The position numbers and the translations under genes are program-made. A stretch of 64,000 bases of DNA from an uncultured Faecalibacterium sp. (GTDB taxonomy: Bacteria; Bacillota; Clostridia; Oscillospirales; Ruminococcaceae), in contig CAKSVD010000003.1 of the NCBI GenBank assembly GCA_934503275.1, forward strand, positions 1 through 64,000. The letters are read 5' to 3'. Positions 35,101 to 41,600 of this stretch are shown here, piece after piece. Each line of letters opens with the position of its first letter. Position 1 is the first letter of the stretch. The notes below the pieces were generated by a model that was not told where the DNA came from, did not search any database, and worked only from the letters and a program-made list of their open reading frames with translations.

Positions 35101-36378
35101 TTCTGCGACCTCTCGACACCAAAGAACGATGGCAATTTCAACGTCTATGACGACATTCGCAAGAAATTGATTGCCGCCGGTGTGCCGGGAAGCGAAGTCG
35201 AGTTCATCCACAACGCCGACACCGAAGCGAAAAAAGCGGCTTTGTTCTCCAAAGTACGCTCTGGCGATGTGCGGGTTTTACTCGGAAGTACGGCGAAAAT
35301 GGGGGCAGGCACCAACGTGCAATCCCGGCTTGTGGCGGTGCATCACTTGGACGTTGGGTGGAAACCCAGCGACATGACCCAGCGCAACGGGCGAATCATT
35401 CGGCAGGGCAACATGAATAAGGAAGTCAAGGTGTTCAATTACGTCACGGAAGGGACATTTGACTCGTACTTGTATCAGACCTTGGAGAATAAGCAGCGAT
35501 TTATCTCGCAGATTATGACCAGCAAATCTCCGGTGCGCTCCTGCGAGGATGTAGACGAACAGGCGCTTTCCTATGCGGAAATCAAGGCATTGTGTGCCGG
35601 AAATCCGCTCATCAAGGAGAAGATGGATTTGGATGTGCAGGTCGCAAAGCTGAAGGTGCTGAAAGCCGACCATCAGAGCCAGAAGTTCCGTTTGGAAGAT
35701 AAGCTGTTGACGAGGTTCCCGGCTGACATTCAGGAAACGAACGCCCACATTGCCGGGTTGAAAGCGGACGCACAGCTTGCCGCCGCCCACCCGCAGGGCA
35801 AGGAGGAGTTTTGCGGCATGGTCATTAAGGGTGTTGCCTACGACGAGAAAAAGACCGCCGGCGAGCGTCTGGTGCTTGCCTGTTCGGAGTTGCCCAACGC
35901 CGAAGAAAAAGTCATCGGCAGTTACCGAGGATTCGAGTTGTCCCTGCGGTTCAATGCTTTCCGCACGGAGTATCAGGCACTTTTGAAGGGGCAGCGAAAG
36001 TACACGGTGCCCTTGGGCACCGACCCGCTGGGCAACATTATTCGTCTGGATAATTCGCTGAACAACTTCCCGGAGCGCATTAACTCTGCTGAGAATGAAC
36101 TAGCCACTCTGCATCAGCAGCAGGCAGCGGCGCAAATCGAAGTGGAAAAGCCCTTCCCACAGGAGGAAGAACTGACAGAGAAGTCCGCACGGCTTGCAGA
36201 GCTGAACGCCCAGTTGGATGTGGATGAAAAGAGCCATGAGCCGGAACAGGACGAGGAAGAACAGGAGAATGTCTCTCGCCGCCCCTCGGTGCTGGCGGCA
36301 CTGGAAGAAAAATCCGATAAGCCGGAGACGGTGAAGCCCTTCCGCAGCTATTATGATAAGGATGGTGATGCCCGGTGA
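29113..36378 (+). CDS. Giant DNA methylase/SNF2-type helicase ICE protein
   Basis: The 2421-residue polyvalent protein has several parts. The N-terminal ~260 residues resemble an ArdC/LPD-type domain (YPFADQLMIYAQRPDATACA). A Pro/Glu/Gly-rich linker (about 260-380) overlaps a second gene. LPD-like domains follow. An N6-adenine methyltransferase has motif I EPSMGVGNFFG near 918 and the catalytic GNVPFGQY near 981. A superfamily 2 helicase has Walker A AHEVGAGKT near 1597, VDESHFYKN near 1762 and RNGRIIRQGN near 2090-2100. The C-terminus is a coiled coil. It is thought to modify or protect incoming element DNA. ATG at 29113 follows GGGAGG, and the stop overlaps the mobC GTG. Confidence 0.9.
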   Translation: MPSKTEEYLALAQRTANGLTRYWESWTDYLTTASRLYKYPFADQLMIYAQRPDATACADYDVWNSRMNRYVRRGAKGIALLDESSGFPRLHYVFDVSDTGVRRNSRDPEVWQYNDDLKQPVSEMLAATYGISGERVSQQLADVAGKLVADYWDNNGGDIRAIVDGSLLMDYDEAGVEMQFKSAAAISVTYTLLERCGFEPTGWFDKDDFRAIHEFSTPDSVYALGAAVSECSRDVLRNIERTVKTTIRRRNAERSQHEYEQQERDLLDHRGLPAPEPDPAPAGESTGQVRQAAPDVPDEPSPGTVPHDAPEREPVPAPDGAGADGREPDAADHGAASETEPGPGQGAESDGMGAAHEQSESTGRGTGAERTDLQLSFFDAHIPTEAKQIESIDQAESEKSPSAFVLSQAEIENELRRHGSGFAGGKQRIMALYQTQPDRKLRAKALAKEYGIGGHSHDFLDGSRGFVNHDWKGLEFDHYPDHQKITLKWAQVEKYIDLMIQSDRYLTDKEKEHYTPPVPITVEPDATLTHAKNLIRDFSLEEYDSEPDFSNLSKIGIAYTNATDEEIPIQVNVDLVGYRVERYLGDILVDERQYESLENLTETELEALDFSELVSVTDEELEHYHSKAEERPALLPLGTTIHMEERAFRVDTVNYDRGSVTLQDVALAEMRMPIFREEPLALVRELYEQEQEVMEHPLPDYKVGDNVIVDLPTRTIEGKIGYVGETDVRIDTSAQGQSWDNEVINKRQFEDGLRQVEPQLSDEELDELPISAVMDGEVQTFPDAAALDKARNAEPAPEPAGNFHITDDHLGEGGAKQKYARNIEAIRTLFKLEEEHRGATAEEQQVLSQYVGWGGLADAFDPGKDSWAKEYAELKGLLSEDEYAAARSSTLNAHYTAPVVIRSIYDAVERMGFQSGNILEPSMGVGNFFGMLPTSMADSRLYGVELDSITGRIAKKLYPQADITVAGFETTDRRDFYDLAVGNVPFGQYRVNDKAYNKLGFSIHNYFFAKAIDQVRPGGIVAFVTSRYTMDSKDSTARKHMAERADLLGAIRLPNNAFRANAGTDVVSDIIFLQKRDRPADIEPAWVQLGKTEDGFAINQYFADHPEMVLGVLSTESTQYGREELTVAPLEGISLADQLAEAVQHIEGQYTAAEVDIPDIAEEEAARRTLPADPEVKSFAYTVVDGEVFYRENSVMTQVELSDNAKGRVTGMVELRQIVNDLIDQQLNDYPDEDIKATQERLNAAYDAFTTKYGLLNDRKNGRLFEQDSSYYLLCSLENLDEQGQLKSKAAMFTKRTIRPERTVTSVDTPSESLAVSIGEHGKVDLPYMAELLGTPGEYGRITTELSGVIFKDPAADPTDPEAGWQMADEYLSGDVRAKLRMAQFAAETNPEFAVNVDALTKAQPRELEASEIDVRLGATWLDPDIIQKFMTETFQIPYYLRHAVKVRYSPYTAEWRVEGKTATGRGDIISSETYGTSRANAYKILEETLNLKDVRIYDTIEDAEGKPKRVLNKRETMLAQQKQQVIKDAFANWVWQDPQRRIALVKQYNELFNSTRPREYDGSHIHFVGMNPEITLREHQRNAIAHVLYGGNTLLAHEVGAGKTYEMAASAMEAKRLGLCQKSLFVVPNHLTEQWASEFLNLYPNAKLLVARRKDFETANRKKFCARIATGDYDAVIIGHSQFERIPLSFERQERIIQEQIDETLAAINELKVHAGENFSIKQMEKTRKTLEAKLDKLRADSRKDDVITFEQLGVDRLFVDESHFYKNLFLTTKMRNVAGLSTSEAQKSSDMFGKCRYLDEITGGRGVVFATGTPVSNSMTELYTVMRYLQYSTLQQKKLTHFDCWASTFGETTTAIELAPEGTGYRARTRFAKFFNLPELMSMFKEVADIKTSDQLHLPVPEAKFETVVAKPSEIQKEMVQELSKRAAKIHSGTVDASVDNMLCVTNDGRKIGLDVRLMNPMLPDDPNSKLNVCVQNVLKIWEEGKEQKLTQLLFCDLSTPKNDGNFNVYDDIRKKLIAAGVPGSEVEFIHNADTEAKKAALFSKVRSGDVRVLLGSTAKMGAGTNVQSRLVAVHHLDVGWKPSDMTQRNGRIIRQGNMNKEVKVFNYVTEGTFDSYLYQTLENKQRFISQIMTSKSPVRSCEDVDEQALSYAEIKALCAGNPLIKEKMDLDVQVAKLKVLKADHQSQKFRLEDKLLTRFPADIQETNAHIAGLKADAQLAAAHPQGKEEFCGMVIKGVAYDEKKTAGERLVLACSELPNAEEKVIGSYRGFELSLRFNAFRTEYQALLKGQRKYTVPLGTDPLGNIIRLDNSLNNFPERINSAENELATLHQQQAAAQIEVEKPFPQEEELTEKSARLAELNAQLDVDEKSHEPEQDEEEQENVSRRPSVLAALEEKSDKPETVKPFRSYYDKDGDAR
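29882..30238 (+). CDS. tnpV: TnpV-family protein nested in another frame of the giant gene
   Basis: Within the linker of the giant gene, the +1 frame encodes a complete 118-residue protein: YSTIGDYQLPNLTLPRQEKA at the start, LNGSLYPHLMELEQTAESRM in the middle and MAWVQHMNSLKAQAEELVLN near the end. These match the TnpV family of Tn1549-like elements, whose role is unknown. A real ribosome site AAGGAG lies five bases before ATG 29882. In the giant frame the same bases encode a low-complexity linker, so TnpV is the constrained reading and the linker the overprinted one. Confidence 0.8.
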   Translation: MNMNSRNVTYSTIGDYQLPNLTLPRQEKALGKYGRLRRTYLMNHRPVLYHTMLLNGSLYPHLMELEQTAESRMQQTMEQLLKQNPAPDKEQNQMAWVQHMNSLKAQAEELVLNELIYS

Positions 36379-36707
36379 GCGACCGCCGCGACCAGCAACT
36401 CCATTTCCGGGTCAGCAAGCCGGAGTTGGAACGGATTCGGAACAAGATGGAATCCAGCGGCATTCTAAGCATTGGCTCCTATCTACGAAAAATGGCGCTG
36501 GACGGATATTGTCTGTATCTGGATCTGCCGCAGTTGCGCCACATGGCGTATCTTTTGCAGATGTGCAGCAACAACTTAAACCAGTACACCAAAGTAGCCA
36601 ATGAAAATGGCCGGGTCTATGCTGCCGATATGGAGGACTTGCGCGCCCGGCTGGATGAACTAATCAGCATCGGCAAGCAAATTCTTTCCCGGTTGGCAGA
36701 ACTTTAA
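36375..36707 (+). CDS. mobC: MobC-family relaxosome accessory protein
   Basis: The 110-residue protein combines a ribbon-helix-helix-like N-terminus (LHFRVSKPELERIRNKMESS) with the MobC block SNNLNQYTKVANENGRVYAA and DLRARLDELISIGKQI. MobC helps the relaxase open the DNA at the transfer origin. GTG at 36375 overlaps the stop of the giant gene. The relaxase is 0.5 kb downstream. Confidence 0.88.
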   Translation: MSDRRDQQLHFRVSKPELERIRNKMESSGILSIGSYLRKMALDGYCLYLDLPQLRHMAYLLQMCSNNLNQYTKVANENGRVYAADMEDLRARLDELISIGKQILSRLAEL

Positions 36708-36713
36708 AATTTT

Positions 36714-36743
36714 CCCCGCAGTTGGAGGGCTGCGGGGTACATA
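36714..36743 (+). other. Hairpin plus TACATA element (copy 5)
   Basis: CCCCGCA...TGCGGGG followed directly by TACATA starts six bases after the mobC stop. It matches the elements after the Maff2, DUF4366 and TTRAP genes. A TTGACA at 36748 begins a possible promoter for the following gene, but no good -10 is spaced correctly. Confidence 0.5.
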
Positions 36744-36815
36744 TGGGTTGACATCCTTGCAACGCAATCGTTGATACCTTTATAATAGAGCCGAAAGGAA
36801 AGGTTGGTGCTCGAT

Positions 36816-37094
36816 ATGATGTTTACGCTGAAGAAAATTGTTCTTTTCCCGATTTCGCTTTTCGTTGCTTTTCTGGCTCTGATGGCAAAATGGATGCTGA
36901 CCCTGTCCAGCTATGTGGTCGCGCCGCTGATGCTCTACATCTTCGGCTGCGGCATCTACACCGCCTACCGCCAGACTTGGGATCAGTTTTTCATTCTGCT
37001 GGTGGCAGAGTTTATCTGCTTCGTCCTCTTTTTCGGCGCAACTGCCATCACCGAGGGCATCGGACGGTTCAGCGAATGGCTTGCCGAACTATAA
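36816..37094 (+). CDS. Small ICE membrane protein (CD1845-like)
   Basis: The 92-residue protein has three hydrophobic segments: IVLFPISLFVAFLALMAKWM, SYVVAPLMLYIFGCGIYTAY and QFFILLVAEFICFVLFFGAT. I connect it with small membrane proteins found between mobC and the relaxase in CTn elements; function unknown. The start is one of several (ATG 36816, ATG 36819, GTG 36807); the ribosome site GAAAGG is somewhat far, so the start is uncertain. Confidence 0.6.
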   Translation: MMFTLKKIVLFPISLFVAFLALMAKWMLTLSSYVVAPLMLYIFGCGIYTAYRQTWDQFFILLVAEFICFVLFFGATAITEGIGRFSEWLAEL

Positions 37095-37110
37095 TAGAAA
37101 TATTTTTATT

Positions 37111-37137
37111 TTTGCCGCCTTCGGGCGGCTTTTTTGT
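37111..37137 (+). terminator. Intrinsic terminator with TTCG tetraloop
   Basis: GCCGCC-TTCG-GGCGGC followed by TTTTTT, 20 bases after the small membrane protein gene. Confidence 0.88.
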
Positions 37138-37198
37138 TTGGGAATGCGAACGCTACAAGTGGCTCAAGTATTGGCTATCACACGGGAGGTGATTCAGA

Positions 37199-38581
37199 AT
37201 GGCTGCAACACGTTTGATTGCACTGCACAAAAACAAGGGCAAGTCGGTTGCGGCCTGCCTGAAAAGCCGCACGGACTACGCAAAGAATCCTGACAAAACG
37301 AACAGGGGAGAGCTGGTCAGCAGCTATGCCTGCAGCACCTTGACCGCAGACGAAGAATTTATGCTGTCCAAGCGGCAGTATGAACTTGCTACCGGGCGCA
37401 GACAGAAAAATGATGTGATCGCCTATCAAATTCGGCAATCTTTCCGCCCCGGTGAGATCACCGCAGAGGAGGCCAACAAGGTGGGCTACGAACTGGCAAT
37501 GCGATTCACCAAGGGCAAATACGCTTTTATTGTTGCCACCCACACAGACAGGGAACACATCCACAACCACATTATTTATAACTCCACTGCGCTGGATGGA
37601 ACACGAAAATTCCGGGATTTTTTCTTTTCAGCGTTGGCAGTGCAGCGGTTGAGTGACCTGATCTGCTTAGAACATCAGCTCTCCGTCATTGAGATAAAGC
37701 CTTACCGGGAGCGGCAGAAGCGCACGCTTTACCCGCCCAAAGAAAGTAATCGTGACCGGCTCTGCAGCGTGATCGATAGTATTCTGACTGAAAAGCCCAA
37801 GGACTACGAGGACTTTCTGCAAAAGCTGGAGCAGCAGGGCTATGAAGTCAAACGCGGAAAGTACACCTCCGTCAAGGGCGCACGGCAGAAACGATTCATC
37901 CGGTTCCGCACTCTGGGAGCAGGGTACAGCGAGGAAGAACTGAAAGCTGTCCTTGCAGGAGAAGCGGAGCATCGACCGCGGCAAAAGTGCCCGGCACCGG
38001 AGCAGAAATTTCAGATGCTGGTGGACATTCAGGCAAAATTGGCCGAGGGAAAAGGCGCGGGCTTTGCCCGCTGGGCAAAGCAGCACAACTTAAAAGAGAT
38101 GTCCCGGACGCTGGTTTTCTTACAGGAAAACAAAATCGGCAGCATCGAGGAAATGCAGGAGCGCGTGGACGCCGCTACTGCCCGCTATCATGAACTGGGC
38201 GATTCCATCAAAGCCTCTGAGAAGCGGCTGGCAGAAATTGCGGTGCTGAAAGCGCACATCATCAACTACGCTAAGACGCGACCGGTCTATGACGCCTACC
38301 GCAAGACCGGATACAGCAAGCGCTTTCTGGAAACGCACCGCACAGAAATCACGCTGCACAAGGCAGCGAAAGCGGCGTTTGATGAAGCCGACTTGAAAAA
38401 ACTCCCCAAGGTCAGGGAGTTGGACGCGGAATATTCCAAGCTGCTGACAGAAAAGAAAGCACGCTACCCGGACTATCGCAAAGCGAAAGAAGAAATGCAG
38501 GAGCTTCTTCGAGCGCAGAAAAATATTGAGCTTTTCTTCGATAAGGAAAAGAAGCCGGAGCAAACCGAACATTCCAGATAA
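37199..38581 (+). CDS. Relaxase/mobilization nuclease (Tn1549-like MobP type)
   Basis: The 460-residue relaxase nicks the transfer origin and leads the strand into the recipient. The N-terminal domain has the metal-binding His cluster THTDREHIHNHIIYN near residues 114-128 and a probable catalytic Tyr in SRTDYAKNP near 23-31. The C-terminal half is a long charged coiled coil with a DYAKTRPVYDAY-like segment (INYAKTRPVYDAYRKTGYS). ATG follows GGGAGGTGATTCAGA. It ends the transfer genes and is followed by a terminator. Confidence 0.92.
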   Translation: MAATRLIALHKNKGKSVAACLKSRTDYAKNPDKTNRGELVSSYACSTLTADEEFMLSKRQYELATGRRQKNDVIAYQIRQSFRPGEITAEEANKVGYELAMRFTKGKYAFIVATHTDREHIHNHIIYNSTALDGTRKFRDFFFSALAVQRLSDLICLEHQLSVIEIKPYRERQKRTLYPPKESNRDRLCSVIDSILTEKPKDYEDFLQKLEQQGYEVKRGKYTSVKGARQKRFIRFRTLGAGYSEEELKAVLAGEAEHRPRQKCPAPEQKFQMLVDIQAKLAEGKGAGFARWAKQHNLKEMSRTLVFLQENKIGSIEEMQERVDAATARYHELGDSIKASEKRLAEIAVLKAHIINYAKTRPVYDAYRKTGYSKRFLETHRTEITLHKAAKAAFDEADLKKLPKVRELDAEYSKLLTEKKARYPDYRKAKEEMQELLRAQKNIELFFDKEKKPEQTEHSR

Positions 38582-38590
38582 ACAATACGA

Positions 38591-38640
38591 CCCTGAGAAC
38601 TTTGCCGCTTATCCGGCAGGGTTCTCAGGGCCTTTTTTTG
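38591..38640 (+). terminator. Strong intrinsic terminator after the relaxase
   Basis: CCCTGAGAAC pairs with GTTCTCAGGG, with an inner TTGCCG/CCGGCA-like arm, followed by CCTTTTTTTG. The convergent nuclease gene ends just after it. Confidence 0.9.
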
Positions 38641-38648
38641 TTTATTGC

Positions 38649-40529
38649 TCAGTCTGTACTCAGAACAGCATTTCCGGTGCTTTCAATTTGTTTAGCGATC
38701 ATGCTTTCCAGTTCCTGCGTGATCGTTGCACAATTTGCAACACGGTAATTCCAGAAATAAGAAACACCTTCGCACTCTTCCGCGGACAAATCGCTGTTGA
38801 CCAAAAGCAAGCTTTCTGGTGTCACGTTCAGCTTTTCGCACAGAGAAGCATATTTTCCATAATCAATGCTTCGGCTGGAGGATTTGGCTTCTACCCAGAA
38901 AAATTTTCCATTGACGGAGAACACGACATCCAACTCATGCGTGTTCCCTACGGATGCCGTTTCTGAAAGGACCACATTGGAGCAAACCGAAACTTCTGCG
39001 CCCTGCTCCTCCTGATAGTGGTTCAGGATCTGCTGAACCTGATGCTCTACAAAAAGCTCCAGCCACTTTCCGCTCAAAAAATGCCGGACAGTTTCATTTT
39101 GCGCAAGCTCATAAACGATATTCTGCGGATAAATCACAATGGTTGCAAAAAGTCCCATTTTGTCCCACGTCTGAGCAATCTCTGAAAGTGTGGCAAACGA
39201 TTTTTTGGACGCACTCTTTGGGATGCGGAACGAAAAAGAGCCGTCGCTCTGCATATGTGTTCGGATAAACTGCAAGAAATCCACCACCACCGGGTCGCAA
39301 AGAGCCTCGCCTGTTTTCCATGCCATCCGCTGAACAGCAATCGGTGGGAGTTTTTCCGGCACGACCTGCTGGACGATTTTATATCCACAGCGTTCCAGAT
39401 GCTCCAATGCGGTCAAGGGCTTCGGGATCTTTGCTTTGACCTCGGGCTTTTCTGCTCCGGATGTATTCTCGGCCAGATAGTTGAACTTCCATCCGTATTC
39501 CCAAGCAGGCGAACGGGTCAGTACTCCGACCGCATGAAATCCGCTGTCATGCTCCTCCATCGGAAATGTGAACTTGTTCTTATGGACATTGATTTGGAGC
39601 GTTTTGTTTTTCAGCGCTTTCTGATAAGCGTCAAGAAAAAATTCCTTTCCCTTATATGCCAGCTCACTGGAATTATTTGCAGAAAGACCAGCATTTTTTG
39701 CCAAAGAGAGGAGCAGGCAGGTCGCTTTTGGCAGCGCAAGGATATGTTCCATCTGCGCACCGTCCGGAATATTTGCATTATCGGACTGCGACGATTCGTC
39801 TGCCGGAATCTCCTTTGCCGGTGCGGAAACCTCGGGTGCCTTTTTTGAAGCAATCTCAGATTTTCCAGATTTGGGCAAAGGCTTTGGCTCCGTGTAAACT
39901 TCCGCAATGAATGATTCATAGGAATCGATGCACGGAAGTTTTCCAGCCGCTGCAAGTCCTACATAGATTGCAGCCGCCCGCGAGGAATCGCCATAATACT
40001 TTTTAGAATCTGCTGCGGCAGCAATATCAGAAAAGGCATTATATCTGCTCAGCTGCGCAGCCTTTTCCGGGAACTGCTTCAACGCACGGCAGTAGAGCCA
40101 CTCAAAAAATGAATCCGGGTACGGCTCTATCGGATACTCACTTCCTTCCAGAGAGTAGCGCAGCAACTTTCCATTGGTTCGCAGTCGAGTGTCCTTATGG
40201 ACTTTGGATGGCGCACAGGTCAGAAGGTCAGCGAATGGCCCACCATGTTCAAATACCTTGGCGGCTTCAAAAACCGTGCTGATGGGCACATCCTGCGCAA
40301 CAGAATCCAGACGCAGCAGAAGCCGCAGAGAAGAAACAGCCTCACCCTCCGGCTGAACGGATGCAGAGCTGACTTCCAGAATTGAAACATCCGGGTCTGT
40401 TGTATGGACGGCATCATGGACGGCACGGATATTCTGCCGCTTGCTACCTTTTATCCATGTGAATGTCACCGGCTGTTCTTTGCAATAGGGGTAGCCGGAT
40501 ATGGGAAAACAAATGGTTCGTGTAGCCAT
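38649..40529 (-). CDS. PD-(D/E)XK nuclease fused to an uncharacterised N-terminal domain
   Basis: The 626-residue protein has a C-terminal nuclease-like core: HELDVVFSVNGKFFWVEAKS (about 530-555), with the Asp and Glu-x-Lys of PD-(D/E)XK enzymes, similar to DUF1887/Card1-type nucleases. The N-terminal ~200 residues (SSASVQPEGEAVSS, VFEAAKVFEHGGPFADLL, RTNGKLLRYSLEGSEYPIEP, SSRAAAIYVGLAA) form a second domain that I only tentatively place near DUF6977. A middle region (about 320-400, NKTLQINVHKNKFTF) may be a HTH or binding domain. ATG at 40529 follows GGAGGTG. It is convergent to the relaxase and looks like a single-gene cargo, plausibly antiviral. Confidence 0.7.
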   Translation of the reverse strand: MATRTICFPISGYPYCKEQPVTFTWIKGSKRQNIRAVHDAVHTTDPDVSILEVSSASVQPEGEAVSSLRLLLRLDSVAQDVPISTVFEAAKVFEHGGPFADLLTCAPSKVHKDTRLRTNGKLLRYSLEGSEYPIEPYPDSFFEWLYCRALKQFPEKAAQLSRYNAFSDIAAAADSKKYYGDSSRAAAIYVGLAAAGKLPCIDSYESFIAEVYTEPKPLPKSGKSEIASKKAPEVSAPAKEIPADESSQSDNANIPDGAQMEHILALPKATCLLLSLAKNAGLSANNSSELAYKGKEFFLDAYQKALKNKTLQINVHKNKFTFPMEEHDSGFHAVGVLTRSPAWEYGWKFNYLAENTSGAEKPEVKAKIPKPLTALEHLERCGYKIVQQVVPEKLPPIAVQRMAWKTGEALCDPVVVDFLQFIRTHMQSDGSFSFRIPKSASKKSFATLSEIAQTWDKMGLFATIVIYPQNIVYELAQNETVRHFLSGKWLELFVEHQVQQILNHYQEEQGAEVSVCSNVVLSETASVGNTHELDVVFSVNGKFFWVEAKSSSRSIDYGKYASLCEKLNVTPESLLLVNSDLSAEECEGVSYFWNYRVANCATITQELESMIAKQIESTGNAVLSTD

Positions 40530-40865
40530 GAACACCTCCAACTCTTTAAAACAAACAGGTTTGTGTAAATTAAGTATAGCACAATCCTGAATGCGCTGCA
40601 TAGCACGATTTTCTGCTTTCGGGAATCCATCTGTGCAAAAAGTGCCGATACCACAGGCATCGGCACTCAGATCAAAAAAGCATTTTGCAAAAATGCGCAG
40701 CCTGCATCCACCGGATGCAGAACACAAGGGGTTTGGGCACAGCCCAACAAGCATTTTGAATTTGGATTTTGAAAAATCCGATTCAAAAATCGCAAGTTGG
40801 TACCAAGTTGCACTGCTTGCGCGACGTAGATGTTTCCGTCAACTGCTGCGTTAGAATTTTTTAAA
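40530..40865. other. Gene-free, hairpin-rich region
   Basis: This 336-base gap has no convincing gene. It holds a series of hairpins: GTGCCGAT/ATCGGCAC (40642-40666), GCATTTT..AAAATGC, TGCATCC/GGATGCA, GGGTTTGGGC/GCCC and TTTGGATTTT/AAAATCC. One is a clear terminator for the minus-strand gene at 40866. The rest could be a structured RNA or decayed repeats. Confidence 0.55.
40635..40667 (-). terminator. Intrinsic terminator for the minus-strand coiled-coil gene
   Basis: On the minus strand GTGCCGAT-(9 bases)-ATCGGCAC is followed by TTTTTGC. It lies about 200 bases downstream of the stop at 40866. Confidence 0.6.
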
Positions 40866-41201
40866 TCACTTCAACTTTGCGAGGATATCGTCTGCGCTCA
40901 CGCCGCTGGCCAGCAGCTTTTTCAGCACGTCCTCTGCTTCGGCTTTCTTTGCAGATTCCGCTGCTTTAGTTTCAGCTTTGACCTTTTTAGCTTCGATTCT
41001 GGCGATTTCCTTGTCGATAGATTTTAGCTCTGCCTTCTTGGTTTTCAGGTCAGCTTTCAGAGCCTCAATGTTCGCAGTGATGGATGCGATTTCAGCGGCA
41101 GCGGCTTCCTTTGCGGACTGCTTTTCGGCAATCTGCGCAGCAAAGTCAACGGTTGCTTTTACGGTCTTGGTCTTGTTCTTGCTTCCTTTGGGACGGGGCA
41201 T
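40866..41201 (-). CDS. Small basic coiled-coil protein
   Basis: The 111-residue protein starts MPRPKGSKNKTKT, a basic AT-hook-like segment, followed by a long Ala/Lys/Glu heptad region (about 25-95). It ends in a short LLASGVSADDILAKL helix resembling a SAP- or HNS-like tail. It could be a DNA-binding or nucleoid-type protein; I do not recognise a named family. ATG at 41201 has GGAGGTG seven bases upstream, so the longer upstream start is rejected. Confidence 0.65.
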   Translation of the reverse strand: MPRPKGSKNKTKTVKATVDFAAQIAEKQSAKEAAAAEIASITANIEALKADLKTKKAELKSIDKEIARIEAKKVKAETKAAESAKKAEAEDVLKKLLASGVSADDILAKLK

Positions 41202-41291
41202 AAGGGACACCTCCAATGTTTTTTGATGGCTTCAGTATAACACTCGTTTTTTATGTTCGCAAGAGGTGCAGTTTGTAGAATAAAAATATAT

Positions 41292-41429
41292 CTATGAGTT
41301 AAGCAATAAATCGATTTTGGAATATGCACCGGCGTGGGTCGTCAACTCGTTGAGACATATCTCCCGCTGGTCGTAGAGCTGTTCAAAGCATTTGGCAACG
41401 GCATCGTTTACAGTCGTGATGAAGTTCAC
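41292..41429 (-). pseudogene. Truncated XRE-like HTH fragment
   Basis: A GTG-started frame with a GAGGT site encodes 45 residues (AVAKCFEQLYDQREICLNEL, then TTHAGAYSKIDLLLNS). It resembles the first helices of XRE/Cro regulators and stops before the recognition helix is complete. It is probably a remnant. The surrounding gap 41202-41600 otherwise holds only a GCATACGCA/TGCGTATGC hairpin (41464-41483) and the recombination-site-like repeat. Confidence 0.4.
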
Positions 41430-41552
41430 CTCACTATGATGTTACAGAAATCCGTGCAGCTATGCATACGCATCTGCGTATGCTGCAAAAATATTTTATG
41501 ATACAGAGAATGTGCAGCCGCGTAATGGCAAAGAATATATTTAATAAAAAAA

Positions 41553-41578
41553 GTATCCTCCATAGTGATAATGGAGGA
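41553..41578 (-). repeat. Left inverted copy of a recombinase core-like site
   Basis: A 26-base sequence with arms TCCTCCAT/ATGGAGGA around a 7-base spacer. Its reverse complement equals 42982-43007 at 25 of 26 positions. Inverted 8-9-bp arms around a 7-bp asymmetric spacer is the classic layout of a tyrosine recombinase crossover site. It lies 23 bases after the stop of the recombinase gene. Confidence 0.8.
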
Positions 41579-41600
41579 ACGACGCAGAAATGGCACGCTA

